This document shows positions 34,983 to 46,335 of a stretch of 64,000 nt of DNA, one piece after another. Positions within the stretch are counted from its first letter, which is position 1. The number at the start of each line of letters is the position of its first letter. The notes beneath the pieces were generated by a model. That model worked only from the letters and a program-made list of their open reading frames with translations, searched no databases and had not been told where the DNA came from. A program made the translations under genes and the position numbers. This DNA is from Anomaloglossus baeobatrachus. Taxonomy: Eukaryota; Chordata; Amphibia; Anura; Aromobatidae. Location of the stretch: positions 81,034,164 through 81,098,163 of the forward strand of contig NC_134354.1 in assembly GCF_048569485.1 (NCBI RefSeq). Direction: 5' to 3'.

Positions 34983-35460
34983 ATCATGGATAGGACAATA
35001 TTTGTCTGCTTATTTATTTACCAATGATAGATACATACAGTGCTTTAAATAAAGTATTCATACCCTGTGAGCTTTTCCACTCTTTTCACATTATAGCCAC
35101 AAAAGTACCGTAAATGTATTTTATGTGATGTACCTACACGAAGTAGCAGCAGGTTTTTGTGAAGTGTGAAGGATTGATGAAGCCTCCCCACAGCATGATG
35201 CTGTCACCACCATGTGTGACTGTGGGGATGGTGTTTTCAGGGTGATGAGCAGTGTTGGGTTTCTTTCACACATAGCGTTTTGCATTTAGCTTAAAAAGTT
35301 CTACTTTGGTCTCATCTGACCAGAGCAGCTTCTTCAACTTGCTCGCTGTGTCCCCTACATGGCTTTTTGCAAACTGCATATGGGACTTCTTATGGCTTGT
35401 TTTCAAAAATGGCTTTCTTCTTGCCTCTCTTCTAGAGACCAGATTTGTGGAGTATACGAC
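34983..35460 (-). mobile_element. Tc1/mariner transposase fragment
   Basis: Read on the - strand, about 35340-35160 encodes WSDETKVELF, then LNAKRYV, then [20 protein letters not shown]. These blocks are typical of Tc1-like DDE transposases around the second catalytic Asp. A phrase like 'tacagtgctttaaataaag', seen at the left near 35036, is common near such repeats in frogs and fish. At least one in-frame stop and truncation at both ends make it dead. Confidence 0.75.
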
Positions 35461-35968
35461 TAAGGCCCTGTTCTCATTAGCATATTACATCCGATATCTG
35501 CTGCGAGTGTGCACTGTTGGAGATCTAGCCTTTACAGTTTCATAGAATTAGCGGCAGTCTTTTTTTTTTATTTTTTTTTTTTTTCCTTTCTAAATTCACA
35601 TTACATCTTTTTTTTAAAATACTGTGTTCAGGAGTTGGGTGTAACTAGCCTTACAATTTTTGTGCTGATTTTTGCTGTGTTTTCAGGTCAAGCACGGCAT
35701 GTTGCATATTTCATATAGGCTTCAGTATTGTAAAATGTTCCTAAAGATTTGAAACCATAAAAATTAGAATATTGAACGCTCAGATCTCTACACTATATAA
35801 TTACACGTCATCAACACGTTGTGCTGCAGGAAAATGCCTGATCCAAGAGGTCCTGCCGATTAGTCAACAACATGGCAGTCAGATCATTGGTACTGAGTAA
35901 GGTGACCAGACCACATTGTCTCAGGGCCTTGTGGTTCTCCGGGCGTGGGATTATTATAGCAGGGGTAA
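35461..35968. other. ARL13B intron 3, no gene
   Basis: Contains T-rich tracts at 35560-35590. The phrase 'taaggccctgttctcattag' at 35460 could be one end of a MITE, but no partner end was found. Confidence 0.35.
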
Positions 35969-36067
35969 GGGTATGTGCACACGTTGCTTTTTTTTCCGCG
36001 CGGAAAAAAACGCACCCTCTGGCAGAGGGGAGAATTGTAAACAATGCTTTTTGAGAAACAACGCATC

Positions 36068-36132
36068 GAAAACGCATGCGTTTTTCATGCGTTTTTCATG
36101 CGTTTTTCATGCGTTTTTCATGCGTTTTTCTA
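36068..36132. repeat. 11-bp tandem repeat (CATGCGTTTTT)n
   Basis: About six units of 'catgcgttttt' inside the outer MITE. Single copies of the same phrase are common in the ends of these MITEs, so the array grew locally. Confidence 0.85.
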
Positions 36133-36463
36133 GGTGCGTTTTTTAAGACTTGTCAGTGATAATAAAGTTGGTTGAACACAGACCTTTGGAAAAAAAAACC
36201 TGTGATGTCATTTCCTTCTCCACATTCTGTTTGGATAAATGGGAGGGCTTGGAATGGAAGGAGCACCATTTGAATTTTGGAAAAGTTGAAATAAACTTCG
36301 CGCACCAAGCCCCTTAGGTACCTATACGTCAGAAAACCCCCACAAGTGACCCCATTTTGGAATCTGCACCCATCAAGGATTTTATTCAGGAGTATATTAA
36401 GCATTTTGAATCCACAGCTACTTCACCCAAAATGTTGCTGTAGCAACAATATTCTCACTTTTA

Positions 36464-37097
36464 GGCCCGTTTCACACGTCAGTGAAAACACTGACGTTTT
36501 TCACTGGCGTGTAAAACACGCACATGTCCCTCCGTGTGCCGTGAATCACGGCACACGTGGGTTGTCTAAGTGCAATCCGGGCTCCGTTCTCCGTGGCCCG
36601 TGATTGCACTTAGAGATTAACTCACCTGCGCCCGCTCCCGCTCTCCATGGTGCTGATCGCTCCCGCGGTGCAGCATCCGGCCGGCGCTGACCCCCGCAGC
36701 AGCTGGTTCCGGGTTGGCTGTGTCGTGCATCATGAATATGCGCGACAATAATGAGCCGGCTCAGAAGCAGCAGGGAGAACGGGCTGCAGAGGACATCGCT
36801 GGACGCCGGGAGAGTAAAAATGTTTTTTATTTTAAAAGCACGTTTTTTTCTGGCACGTGTTTCACGGATCACACCACTGCGTGGTCCGTGGGACATCAGT
36901 GATGCCAGAAAAAAATGGACATGTCTCCGTGCGGCAATCACGCACACGCGGGTACGCCGCATGGAGACACGTGCAGTGAAAAATCACTGATGTGTGAGCA
37001 GACCCATTCATTATAATGGGTCTGCGTATGTCAGTGATTCTGGTACGTTTAAAAAAAAGCACAAACGTCCCAGAATCACTGACGTGTGAAAGGGGCC
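36464..37097. mobile_element. Harbinger-like MITE, 634 bp
   Basis: Ends 'ggcccgtttcacacgtcagt' and the complement 'cactgacgtgtgaaaggggcc'-type right end are inverted. Flanks are TTA (left) and TAA (right). The interior has inverted 'cacgtgtttcacgg' phrases. No protein. Confidence 0.65.
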
Positions 37098-37100
37098 TAA

Positions 37101-37432
37101 GGCTATGTGGCCATGATCCAGCGACACGGCGTCTAGTACACAGTGTCAGCCTTCCTGCAGCTGCCCATGCCCACGATTTGGGTTCAGGCTGCTGTGGACT
37201 TTAGCTCTATTCTACCTGCAGAGAACACTCGTCTCCGCAGCATAAATTGACATGCTGAGGCTCGGGAAGCCACGCTACCGGTCAGTTTATGCTGCGGAGA
37301 AAAGAAGCACAGTGGGCATGGGATCTCCAAAAATCCTTCCACTGTGCTTCTACTGCACAACGCAGCGTTATGGACGCAGGGAAAACACTCAGCGCCCATA
37401 ACGCTGCAAACCCTGATTGTGGACACACAGCC
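37101..37432. mobile_element. Harbinger-like MITE, 332 bp
   Basis: Ends 'ggctatgtggccatgatcc' and the complement of 'gattgtggacacacagcc'. TAA flanks both sides (37098-37100, 37433-37435), and the left TAA is shared with the neighbouring MITE. Confidence 0.7.
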
Positions 37433-37434
37433 TA

Positions 37435-38690
37435 AAAAGCGTCAATGGATGAAGGGATGTCAAATATATAGAACGTCCTACCCCCGCCAGCATATTCTAA
37501 GCTGGCACCTTTAGTACCTTTCATGTGGCACTAAAGGGTGCCTAGCTTAGTATTTATCCAATAAAAAAAAAAAAAAAAAATGAAAAAAATGGCGTGGGGT
37601 CCCCCCTATTTTTGATAGCCAGTCAGGGTAAAGCAGACAGCTGTAGCCTGCAAACCACAGCTGGCAGCTTCATCTTGGCTGGTGATCAATTTGGAGGGCT
37701 CCCCATGTTTTTTTTTTTATTTATAAATAAAGAATAAAAAAAAAAATAACATGGGGTCCCCCCAAATTAGATCACCAGCCAAGGTGAAGCTGACAGCTGG
37801 GGTCTGGTATTCTCAGGGTGGGAAGAGCCATGGTTATTGGACTCTTCCCAGCCTAAAAATAGCAGGCCGCAGCCGCCCCAGAAGTGGCGCATCCATTAGA
37901 TGCGCCAATCCTGGCGCTTCGCCCCAACTCATCCCGCGCCCTGGTGCGTTGGCTAACGGGGTAATAAATGGGGTTGATACCAGATGTGTAATGTCACCTG
38001 GCATCAAGCCCAGCAATTAGTGATGTCACGGCGTCTATCAGACACCCGACATAACTAATTGACAGTAAACAAAAGCAAAAAAAGACAACAAAAAATGTTT
38101 TATTAGAAAAAACACTCCCCAAATCATTCCCTTGTTCTCCAATTTAATAAAAAAAAATGGGTCCGCAGAAATCCATATGGATGTCCCACGTCGCCTCTGG
38201 ACCTTCTAGAATATGGGGGCACGTTCAGGAAACGTATCCCCCATTTTCTAGGAGGGCAGACCCTCCATTTGAGGAGAGTGGGTGCAAAAATCTGCACCCA
38301 CTCTCCCCGGGTCACAGCTGCAGAGTGCGAGCAGCCAGCACAGCTCACACTGAACACTGTGCTGGCTGTCAGCTGCTCTGCTCATGTGACCGGCCAGCGT
38401 GCACTGTGAAGGAGGAGGGGGCCGCGGGGGATCAGCGCTGCGACCGGACAGGTATGTATGACACCGGGGGGAATAGGGGGTGAACGGGCAGGGCCTGGGG
38501 AACAGTTTTCTGTCGCATGTGTTATTGCACATGCGACAGAAATCATAGGAGCAGGGCGGCCGGTGCGCTACTGTGCGCGCGGCCATGTTGGATTTTCGGG
38601 AGGGGGGTCGGGGGTCGGGGGTCGGGGCGGGCACTTTGGCGACACCGGGGGCTTTGCCAGGAAGTGAGGTCAACAGGAAGCCTCTTGACC
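37435..38690. repeat. unclassified repeat block, copy 2 of the 3160 family
   Basis: The block at about 37580-38060 has 'ctggtattctcagggtggg', 'gatgcgccaatcctggcgc', 'ggtgcgttggctaacgggg' and 'taataaatggggttgatacc'. These match, on the opposite strand, the segment at 3160-3500. Inverted 'catggggtccccccaa' phrases near 37700 and 37750 surround an A/T tract. No protein-like frame is found. Confidence 0.5.
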
Positions 38691-39038
38691 TCACTTCCAG
38701 GTAAATGCCTGCGTTCTGGCGTGCCGACAAAGGCCGCGGACCGCAACAAAAAAGCAGGTCCATGCGTTGTAGCTGCGTTCTGACCCCACATCATTGATTT
38801 CAATGGGGGAAGAGAACGCAGCCACAACGCACAAAAGAAGTGACATGCTGCTTTTCTTTCCGCACCGATTTTTGGCATCCAAAACGCTGCGGAAAGAAAC
38901 GCAGCATGTGCACTGATTTTTCAGCTTTCCCATACACTTTGCTGGGAAAGCTGAACGCATGCAATTTGCCACTGAAACGCTGCGGTTCAAAACGCAGCGT
39001 TTCCGCGGTAAAAAACGCATCGTGTGCACACAGCCTAA

Positions 39039-39494
39039 TAGTTTGTTAATGCAGAGCATCGCAATAAGGGATCCTTGAGAACTTGATGATATAACGCTCT
39101 CCTGATAAATTACAATTTTTGCCGATTATCTTGATGTTCAAATAGGGGGTACGCTGGACCTGATACACTCATGTGGCATCCTTTAGGAGATTTTGGCAGG
39201 TAAATATCACAATAGATATGTTCATGCTTCTTGTTCATACGCTGTTTGATACTAAATAATATTGTTTAGGGCGGGGGTCTCAAACTCAGCTGGGGGAATG
39301 GGCCGTACATAGAAAAAAAAGATTGAGGGGTGGTTGCTGCATTCCTTGCAGGACAAAGTGACATTGTTAATGACTCCATGTTGTGTGTTTTTGTTTTTTT
39401 TTGTTTTTTTTTCTTCTTCATATACATTTTTTGGATCACTATTTTCAACATTTTTTTGCATGATTGATTATAACAAACCTGCACTTTTTTTGTT

Positions 39495-39543
<49 letters not shown>

Positions 39544-40308
39544 TTTGCTCCTCCTGCACCTGTGATGCCTCCACTTAGTGGGGGTTTAGCTGCATCCTGC
39601 TAGAGCACTAGTTTTTGGCCTGGGCGATGTACAACTCTTGCCCTTCTTCGCTGTAAGTAATACTTAATTTTTGGAGGATGTTTATTCTTTGTTGCTACTT
39701 TACTACCATTTTACAGCACACAAGTTCAGGTCTCCATTGACTTATAAGGGGGTCTAGGGTCAAGTTCGAGTCCCAACCAAACTTTTGTTTAAAAATATCT
39801 GGCCAAACCCCACAAGCCTGAACATCCTCAGATCTGCTTATCACTAGAGGTGAGGAAAAGAAAATGTAATTCTGGTATGATAGGTGGAGTTCTGACCTGT
39901 AAGACAGCTTACCCATGCGGTGAATGAAGGGTTCGCAGAGTCGGCTCAGCCATTTTTCCCGCCTTCATTTTATTTTTTGTTTCCCTCTTTGGGTTTTCCT
40001 GTACATAACTCTTGAGTATGACAGCAGTACAGTCCCCTCTGCATTGGACGGCCAGGGCTTCACTGTGCAAGGACAATGTTACTCCCTATGCCCTGGAGAA
40101 GATCGGGGTCACAGACCTTCTCTGTTACACAAGTGTGTGGTGCGTGAGAAGGCAGAGGACTGTCAGCGACTCCAAGCAGGAAGTTTTCTTTCCCACCCTT
40201 CCGGCTGTAACATTCCCCATGGAGCCGCACTTGGATTCTTCTTTGGTCTGATCTCTTACCTGAACAAGAAGAATAACACTATGAAGTGCCCTTTAATATT
40301 ATGCTTAA
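39039..40308. other. ARL13B intron 3, no gene
   Basis: Includes 'ggggtctcaaactcagctgg' near 39276, a piece of an interspersed repeat, and a (GT)n run at 39498-39541. Nothing coding is supported. Confidence 0.4.
39498..39541. repeat. (GT)n microsatellite
   Basis: About 22 uninterrupted GT units. Confidence 0.9.
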
Positions 40309-41252
40309 AGGGAATCTGTCAGCAAAAATTTCGCTCAAAACCTAAAAGATTCCCCCTCTGCAGCTCCTGGGCTGCATTCTGGAAAGGTTCTTGTTGTTAT
40401 TCTGCCCCATGTGAGACCAAAATAAATACTTTATAAAGTCTTACCTTTTCCTATGCAAATCTTCTTTTTTTATAGTCATGGGGACGGGCTTTCTGGCGTC
40501 CGTTATTTTCCCTCCTGGTCCTAATTGCCGTCCCCCATCGCTCCTTTCCATAGCTGATGACACCGCCCAGTGCTCCTGCTGTCCCCGCGCGTGCCCAGTG
40601 CCAGTCTCACGGGACTGAGCACTTAGCACAGTGTGACCGCTGGTGACGTGTGCGCAGGCAAGAGATTATGGGCGGCGCTGTGATTGTCATCAGCAAGTAC
40701 CCGCCCATAATCTCGTGCTCACGCTTTCCCCTCTGCCTCCACCATTCTGCGCAAGCGCTGGCCAGATGACCTCACGTCACCTCTTACCCATCTTTCCCAA
40801 ATAGATGGGAGGTGACGTGGGGTCATATGGCCAGCGCTTGCGCAGAACGGTGGAGGCAGAGAGGAAAGCGCGAGCACGAGATTATGGATAATCTCTTGCC
40901 TGCGCACAGGTCACCAGCGGTCACACTGTGCTAAGTGCTCAGTCCCGTGAGACTGGCACTGGGCACATGCGGGGACCGCAGGAGCACTGGGCGGTGTCAT
41001 CAGCTATGGAAAGGAGCGATGGGGGACGGCAATAAGGACCAGGAGGGAGAATAACGGATGCCAGAAAGCCCGCCCCATGACTATAAAAAAAAAAAAAAAG
41101 ATTTGGATAGGAAAAGGTACCACTTTATAAAGTCTTTATTTTGGTCAGAAAGGGGGCACAAGAACAACAGGAACATTGCTAGAATGCAGCCCAGGAGCTG
41201 CAGAGGGGGAATCTTTTAGGTTTTGGGCGAAATTTCTGCTGACAGGTTCCCT
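40309..41252. mobile_element. T2/Kolobok-like palindrome, 944 bp
   Basis: TTAA borders both sides (40305-40308, 41253-41256). Ends are AGGGAATCTGTCAGC and the complement of 'gctgacaggttccct'. The halves are inverted copies for nearly their whole length, meeting around 40795-40800 ('cccatctttcccaaatagatggg'-type centre, given here by position). The ends match the element at 62092-63027. It is non-coding; frames on both strands reflect the palindrome. Confidence 0.85.
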
Positions 41253-42469
41253 TTAATAAATGGGAAATGCAGGCACAAATTGAGCAAAAGCTCTCGTGAA
41301 TAGTGTCTTATTCCTGGTCAGCGGACACACATCTTGGTTAAACATTATTTTTATTCTATGACAAACTTTGTAAAAATATATGTGGCAAAAAATGGCCTAT
41401 GAAAACATTAAATAAAGTAACAATAAAAAAGACAACAGTCCTGAGCAATTGATGGGTTTCTCCCAGGTTTCTAGAATGAGTGAGCTATCTTTAGGAAAGG
41501 CTATCCACATCGGATCAGTGGCAGGCATACTCCCAGTGATGAGCCATTCACATCCAGGGTATGTGCTCAGTCTTTTGTTGAGCTTTTAGAGTGGAAGTTT
41601 TTGTGGAAGCTTCTGCTCCAACAACCCCTTTAAAAAGCAGTGTGAACGTCCCCTGAAGGGGTTTTCTGGAGGTTTTTTTTTTTTTTTTTTTTAAAGACTT
41701 CTGAGGTGGTGCTCGATGAAAATAACAGGCTCTACAATCATCCTTCCCTGCTCCAATGCTGCTTCTCTGCCGCAGTTGCCCTCTTTGATGGCATCAGTGA
41801 TGCCACACGACTGGCTGCAGTGCTCACATGTGCTGTAATCACTGGGTGGTGATGCCGATATGCATGGCACAAGCCACTGATACCAGTGATTATGCACATG
41901 TGACCACTGCAGCCAATCATGGGGATCAGTGGCTCGTGCCATGGATATCCGCATCACCACCCAGCGATTACACGCATGTGACCACTGCAGCCAATCACTG
42001 GCTGGTGATGCTGATATGCATGGCCCAAGCCACTTACCACAGTGATTGGCTGTAGTGGTCACACGCACTGTAATCACTGGGTGGTGATGCCAATATGCAT
42101 GGCACGAGCCACTGATCCTAGTGATTGGCTGCAGTGGTCATGTACACTGTAGTCTTGATGTCATCACTGCAACAAGGAGTGGAGCAGAAGACTGAGATGC
42201 ACATGCACAACTGGAGTAGGGGGAGGGTCAGTAACCTATAAGCTTGATATTTTATAATTAATGAAAAAAAAAATTATTCCTAAAAACCCCCTTTTTTATT
42301 GGAAAACTTTAACAACCTACACAGCTGCTTCTAAGCATCTGATAATGTGCGGGGGCATACAGAACTATGCGGCAGCATTCTCCGGAGCAGATCCGCGGGG
42401 TTGATGCGAATCAGCCCACCACTAATCTGGCACAAGTAGCCTATCCTAAGGTGATCCTGGAACCCCATT
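41253..42469. other. ARL13B intron 3 downstream of STX19
   Basis: About 41800-42130 holds direct and inverted copies of a ~60-bp phrase built from 'gtgaccactgcagccaatca', 'ctgggtggtgatgcc' and 'atatgcatggcac'. The immediate 3' flank of STX19 (42250-42469) is AT-rich. No polyadenylation site is firmly identified on the - strand. Confidence 0.5.
41800..42130. repeat. degenerate ~60-bp repeat with inverted units
   Basis: At least six related units contain 'accactgcagccaatcac' or its complement and 'gtggtgatgc' plus 'atatgcatggc'. Orientation switches within the array, which is unusual for a simple slippage minisatellite. Confidence 0.65.
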
Positions 42470-43336
42470 TTAACAACCTGGACAACAGCAGCAGAACAGC
42501 TTCTTGCATGGGTTTCTCTTCTTGTATTTTACAGCTAGCTTAATCTTTTCGTTGGTCTTCTGGATATACTCCTCCGCGTTCATTACAACCCTTTCTATGT
42601 TGTTTAAAGTCTCTCCTTGTTCTTCTACTAAAATAAAAACTTGGAGAAATATGTCTCTTAAATCCTTGATCTGATTCTCCAAAGTAATCAGTTCTTTGTG
42701 TCTCTGCTCAATCTCATTGAGTTTCCCTTTGGTAATTTTGACCTCGTGGAGGTGGTTCTCATTAAAGATGTCCCATCTTCCCTGTTCCATCATGTTGTCC
42801 AGCTCCACCTCACCGACTTCTTTGCCAGCAACCTCTAGTTGCCGTACGATGAATTTTTTACAATTTGCCTGCTTGCTGATAATTGCCTCGTTATAGCGGA
42901 TCATTACGGATTGAAAGCTTTGGAACAAGACGGCATGGTGAATTTTTAGGACCCTGGTAACACTGGATGATGGTCCTCTCTCGGTCTCTGTCTTCTGCAC
43001 CTCCTGTAATAACGTGTCCAAGTGCTTCTTTATTCCCTCGGCTTGGACCTTGATTTCTTGCGTAATGTTGGAGTCCTTTTTTAGGACACTGAATCTTCTC
43101 ATAGTGGAGACCAGAACTTTTTGTTGTTGTCCAAACTTAGTCACGTGTTCTGATAGATCTTTGATCTCATTTTGAAGTTTCCTTATTTCTTGCAGGTAGA
43201 CCTCAATGATGGGCTCTCGCTCAAAGACCACAGCTTGTGGCCGGATAACTACATTGCCTTCTCTTTCATCCTCTTTTGCCTTAGACTCTTCCAGGTGTTT
43301 CGCTTTTTGCAAAAACTCGGGAAGACGATCCTTCAT
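42470..43336 (-). CDS. STX19: syntaxin-19
   Basis: A Qa-SNARE of 288 residues (human STX19 is about 294). It starts MKDRLPEFLQKAKHLEESK, close to human MKDRLQELKQRTKEIELS. Shared blocks include KFGQQQK, RRFS, ILRQLEVAGKE-like VRQLEVAGKEVGE and IEQRHKELITLENQIKDLRD. The N-terminal helical bundle covers about 40-165 and the SNARE motif about 195-258, with the zero-layer Gln in LVEEQGE at residue 240. There is no transmembrane segment. The tail NPCKKLFCCCCPGC has six cysteines, as in the family, where palmitoylation anchors the protein in post-Golgi carriers. The coding sequence is one exon. It lies antisense in an ARL13B intron, the arrangement known in human. An AG just before the ATG on the - strand would allow a spliced 5' UTR. 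Confidence 0.97.
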   Translation of the reverse strand: MKDRLPEFLQKAKHLEESKAKEDEREGNVVIRPQAVVFEREPIIEVYLQEIRKLQNEIKDLSEHVTKFGQQQKVLVSTMRRFSVLKKDSNITQEIKVQAEGIKKHLDTLLQEVQKTETERGPSSSVTRVLKIHHAVLFQSFQSVMIRYNEAIISKQANCKKFIVRQLEVAGKEVGEVELDNMMEQGRWDIFNENHLHEVKITKGKLNEIEQRHKELITLENQIKDLRDIFLQVFILVEEQGETLNNIERVVMNAEEYIQKTNEKIKLAVKYKKRNPCKKLFCCCCPGC

Positions 43337-43604
43337 CTTAAATACTTTTTTGTTTTCTAAAGGGCCTGAGTTCTAGAAAACACCAAAAGCAAAAAAAAAG
43401 TTAATACATGTGGCTGGCATCAAAGCCTTGGCTTTTTTTTAAAGTTTTATCATTGTCACATTAGAGGCTGTCAGTGTTAAGAAAATCCACCTGTGTTTGA
43501 CCCATGTACTTTTTGTATTAAAAAGTGAGTCTACTAATCTATTTCATACCATAGAAATGTAAACCAATGATGGTGCCTCCTCTCTTTCTCTGGCCCGGCG
43601 CCTT
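43337..43604. other. 5' flank of STX19
   Basis: On the - strand the leader reads 'ccctttagaaaac' and 'aaaaaagtatttaag' before the ATG; both contain AG dinucleotides that could be acceptors for an upstream untranslated exon. No clear promoter motif cluster is visible. Confidence 0.35.
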
Positions 43605-43699
43605 CGCTCGCTCTCTCGCTCGCCCTGTCTCTCGCTCGCCCTGTCTCTCGCTCGCCCTGTCTCTCGCTCGCCCTGTCTCTCGCTCGCCCTGTCGCTCGC
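43605..43699. repeat. 16-bp tandem repeat (CTCGCTCGCCCTGTCT)n
   Basis: Five to six units of 'ctcgctcgccctgtct'. The array abuts the TA flank of the mariner-like element at 43700. Confidence 0.9.
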
Positions 43700-43701
43700 T
43701 A

Positions 43702-44410
43702 CGCAATGAAACCACCTATAGCGCCACCTGGTGGAAAACAACGGAGGTAGCATTTTTATCTCGAAAATAGAATGAGATAGAGAGAAAAAAAGTGAATTAC
43801 AAAGTTGCAGGGCATCAGCAATTCAATACGAATCCACACCTTGCATACAGAAATGCTATGATATGAAACCCATGACACCCCCCCCTCCCCAAAACATTGA
43901 ATGCTGGTCACGCATATGGCGCTCATTTAACTTTGATGCTCAAAGTGGCCCCCGTCAGCTGCAATGCACATCTGGCCTCTGGACAGCATACTGTATCTTG
44001 CGGCACGTTGTGCCATGTGGTAGGTTACACGTTTGCACAGGCATCTGTGATACGTCGTCGTAGGTCCTGCAATGTTGGTGGAGGGGTCGCATACACCTGC
44101 TGTTTGATGTGACCTCACAGAAAGAAGTCCAATGGGGTCAGGTCAGGTGAGCATGGAGGCCTCTCCATGCAGCCACCATACCCAATAACTTGTAGGAAGG
44201 TCTCCATGAGGTGTCGGTTCACATCCGCAGCCTTGTGAGTTTTACATGTTCTAATCATAGCATTTCTGTATGCAAGGTGTCGATTCGTATTGAATTGATG
44301 ATGCCCTACAATTTTTTAATTCACTTTTTTTCTATCTCATTCCATTTTCGAGATAAAAATGCTAACTCCGTTGTTTTCCACCATGTGACGCTATAGGTGG
44401 TTTCATTGCG
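43702..44410 (-). mobile_element. mariner-like element with ~140-bp inverted ends
   Basis: TA flanks both sides (43700-43701, 44411-44412). The ends begin CGCAATGAAACCACCTATAG. The inverted repeat continues through 'tttatctcgaaaatagaatg' and 'gcatttctgtatgcaaggtg'. Read on the - strand, about 44190-43930 encodes SPDLTPLDFF and, further on, GGHFEHQ-like sequence, the C-terminal end of a DDE transposase of the IS630/Tc1/mariner group. Most of the transposase is missing, so it is a dead internal-deletion copy. Confidence 0.8.
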
Positions 44411-44614
44411 TAGTGCATGGCTACTTTACTATACCTAGACACCACTACTATGCCTATAGCTGCCGCCATTCTCAAGTTAATGGCGGTGACAGGATATGGG
44501 TGGACACACTGTATAGGGGCCATTTCCCCTACAAGGCCTATATGCTTAGTTTATATCGTCACTGCTGAGTAACAGACTTCTTTTTAAATCCTGTTTTAAT
44601 CAGGAATACTATTA

Positions 44615-44961
44615 GGCCCTGTGCGCACGCTGCGGATTTACCGTGGATTTTGCATCGGATTTGCTGCAGAAAATGTGTCTAACATTGCTGCAGTCAATTC
44701 CCCAGCAAAACCTATGTGTTTTTTCCAAAAAATTCTGTGTGCACACTGCATTTTTTTTTTTTTTTTTTATACCCGCGGATTTACCCGTGGAATTTCCTTT
44801 GCGGAATTAATGAGCATGTCACTTCTTTTTTGCCATAGATGATGGTAAAAATCCGTTGGGACCAATTTGCGGAAAATCCGCGGCAAAAACGTGGGTGCGG
44901 GATTCCTTCAGAGGGTCCGTTTTTTCTTAAGAAAAAGTCACTTTCTAGTGCGCACATAGCC
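44615..44961. mobile_element. Harbinger-like MITE, 347 bp
   Basis: Ends 'ggccctgtgcgcacgctgcg' and the complement of 'agtgcgcacatagcc' with TTA on both sides (44612-44614, 44962-44964). Contains 'cgcggat' and 'atccgcgg' inverted phrases and T tracts. Confidence 0.75.
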
Positions 44962-45091
44962 TTAACGTCAATGATAAATGCTCCTACAGAGCTTTTTTTC
45001 CACTGCATTTTTTTTTTTTTTTCCCCAGCCTGGATCAAATCCATTTTCTCATCCAAAAAACTTTCCCATATACAAAAACAGCACCTATTTC

Positions 45092-45097
<6 letters not shown>

Positions 45098-45160
<63 letters not shown>
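45098..45160. repeat. (TA)n microsatellite at a DIRS insertion site
   Basis: About 31 TA units end in 'atctatctatat' immediately before DIRS copy C. After copy C the flank reads (ATTAT)n. Confidence 0.9.
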
Positions 45161-45162
<2 letters not shown>

Positions 45163-46335
45163 CTATCTATATCTTTGTCGCTCCTTATTGGGAGACCCAG
45201 ACAATTGAGACAATTGGGTGTATAGCTATGCCTCCGGAGGCCACACAAAGTATTACACTAAAAGTGTAACGCCCCTCCCCTTCAGCCTATACACCCCCCG
45301 TGCTGCCACGGGCTCATCAGTTTTTATGCTTTGTGCGAAGGAGGTCAGACATGCACGCATAGCTCCACAGCTTAGTCAGCAGCAGATGCTGACTATGTCG
45401 GATGGAAGAAAAGAGGGCCCATAACAGGGCCCCCAGCATGCTCCCTTCTCACCCCACTCTTGTCGGCGGTGTTGTTAAGGTTGAGGTATCCATTGCGGGT
45501 ACGGAGGCTGGAGCCCACATGCTGCTTTCCTTCCCCATCCCTCAATTAGGGCTCTGGGTGAAGTGGGATCCTTTCGGTCTCCAGGCACAGGAGACCGTGC
45601 TCCATCCACAGCTCCTGAGGACCATGCTGGATAGGAGCCGAGTATCGTTCAGGGACATGGCCCTGCTACTTTGAGGTACTCTGTGTCCCCGTGGGGACCG
45701 CGCATAGCAACACTCCAGCATTGCTGGGTGTGCTAGTGCACCGGGGACAGCAGCGCTGACTGCGTTTGTGCCATTACACACTTCAGCGTCGCTGAGTGTG
45801 TTCGTGTAGGGGGACTGCCGCGCTGACCGCCGCTGCCATGGTTATCACTGCGGCGCGGCTGGGACTGTTAGTGCGCCGGGGACTTCCGCGTCGACCGCGC
45901 TTATACGGCGGCCGCGCTTATAACTCGAGTCCCCGGCTTTTGCGGCCTAGTCTCGTTTTCTTCCCGCCCCCAGCCCTGCCAGTCAGGGGAAGGGCGGGAC
46001 GCTGTACAGGACGGCAGCACTGAGGGCTGGAGCATGCTTTGCATACTCCACCCCCCTCACTCTGCACAGTGGGGCACCAGTTCCCGCACTTTTCTGGGTC
46101 ACGCCCACGGCTCCCTCCTCTCCTCAGGACGCCGGCAGCCATTCCTCTCAGCTCTGCTAACGCTGGAGAGGAGAGACAAGCTCAGGGAGACCCAGGCAGG
46201 ATTTCTGGTGCCCACACAACCGCTTTGCGCAGGCGGTAAGCAGCACCTGTGGTGCTGGCCCCACTAGTGCAGAAGTGTACTTATAGATTATATGATATAG
46301 ACTATACTTTACACTGTATGGTGCACTGTTGATTT

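Larger units (their letters stand above)
35969..39035. mobile_element. Harbinger-like composite, outer element
   Basis: Ends 'gggtatgtgcacacgttgc' and the complement of 'gcatcgtgtgcacacagcc' are flanked by TAA on both sides (35966-35968, 39036-39038). Within it lie at least two further MITEs (36464-37097, 37101-37432) and an unclassified block (37435-38690). The outer element alone would be well under 1 kb. It could also be two members of one family whose facing ends are lost. Confidence 0.5.

Noticed and set aside
35811-36146. Small frames rich in Phe/Cys/His in the (CATGCGTTTTT)n area
   Set aside because: They arise from the tandem repeat and MITE ends.
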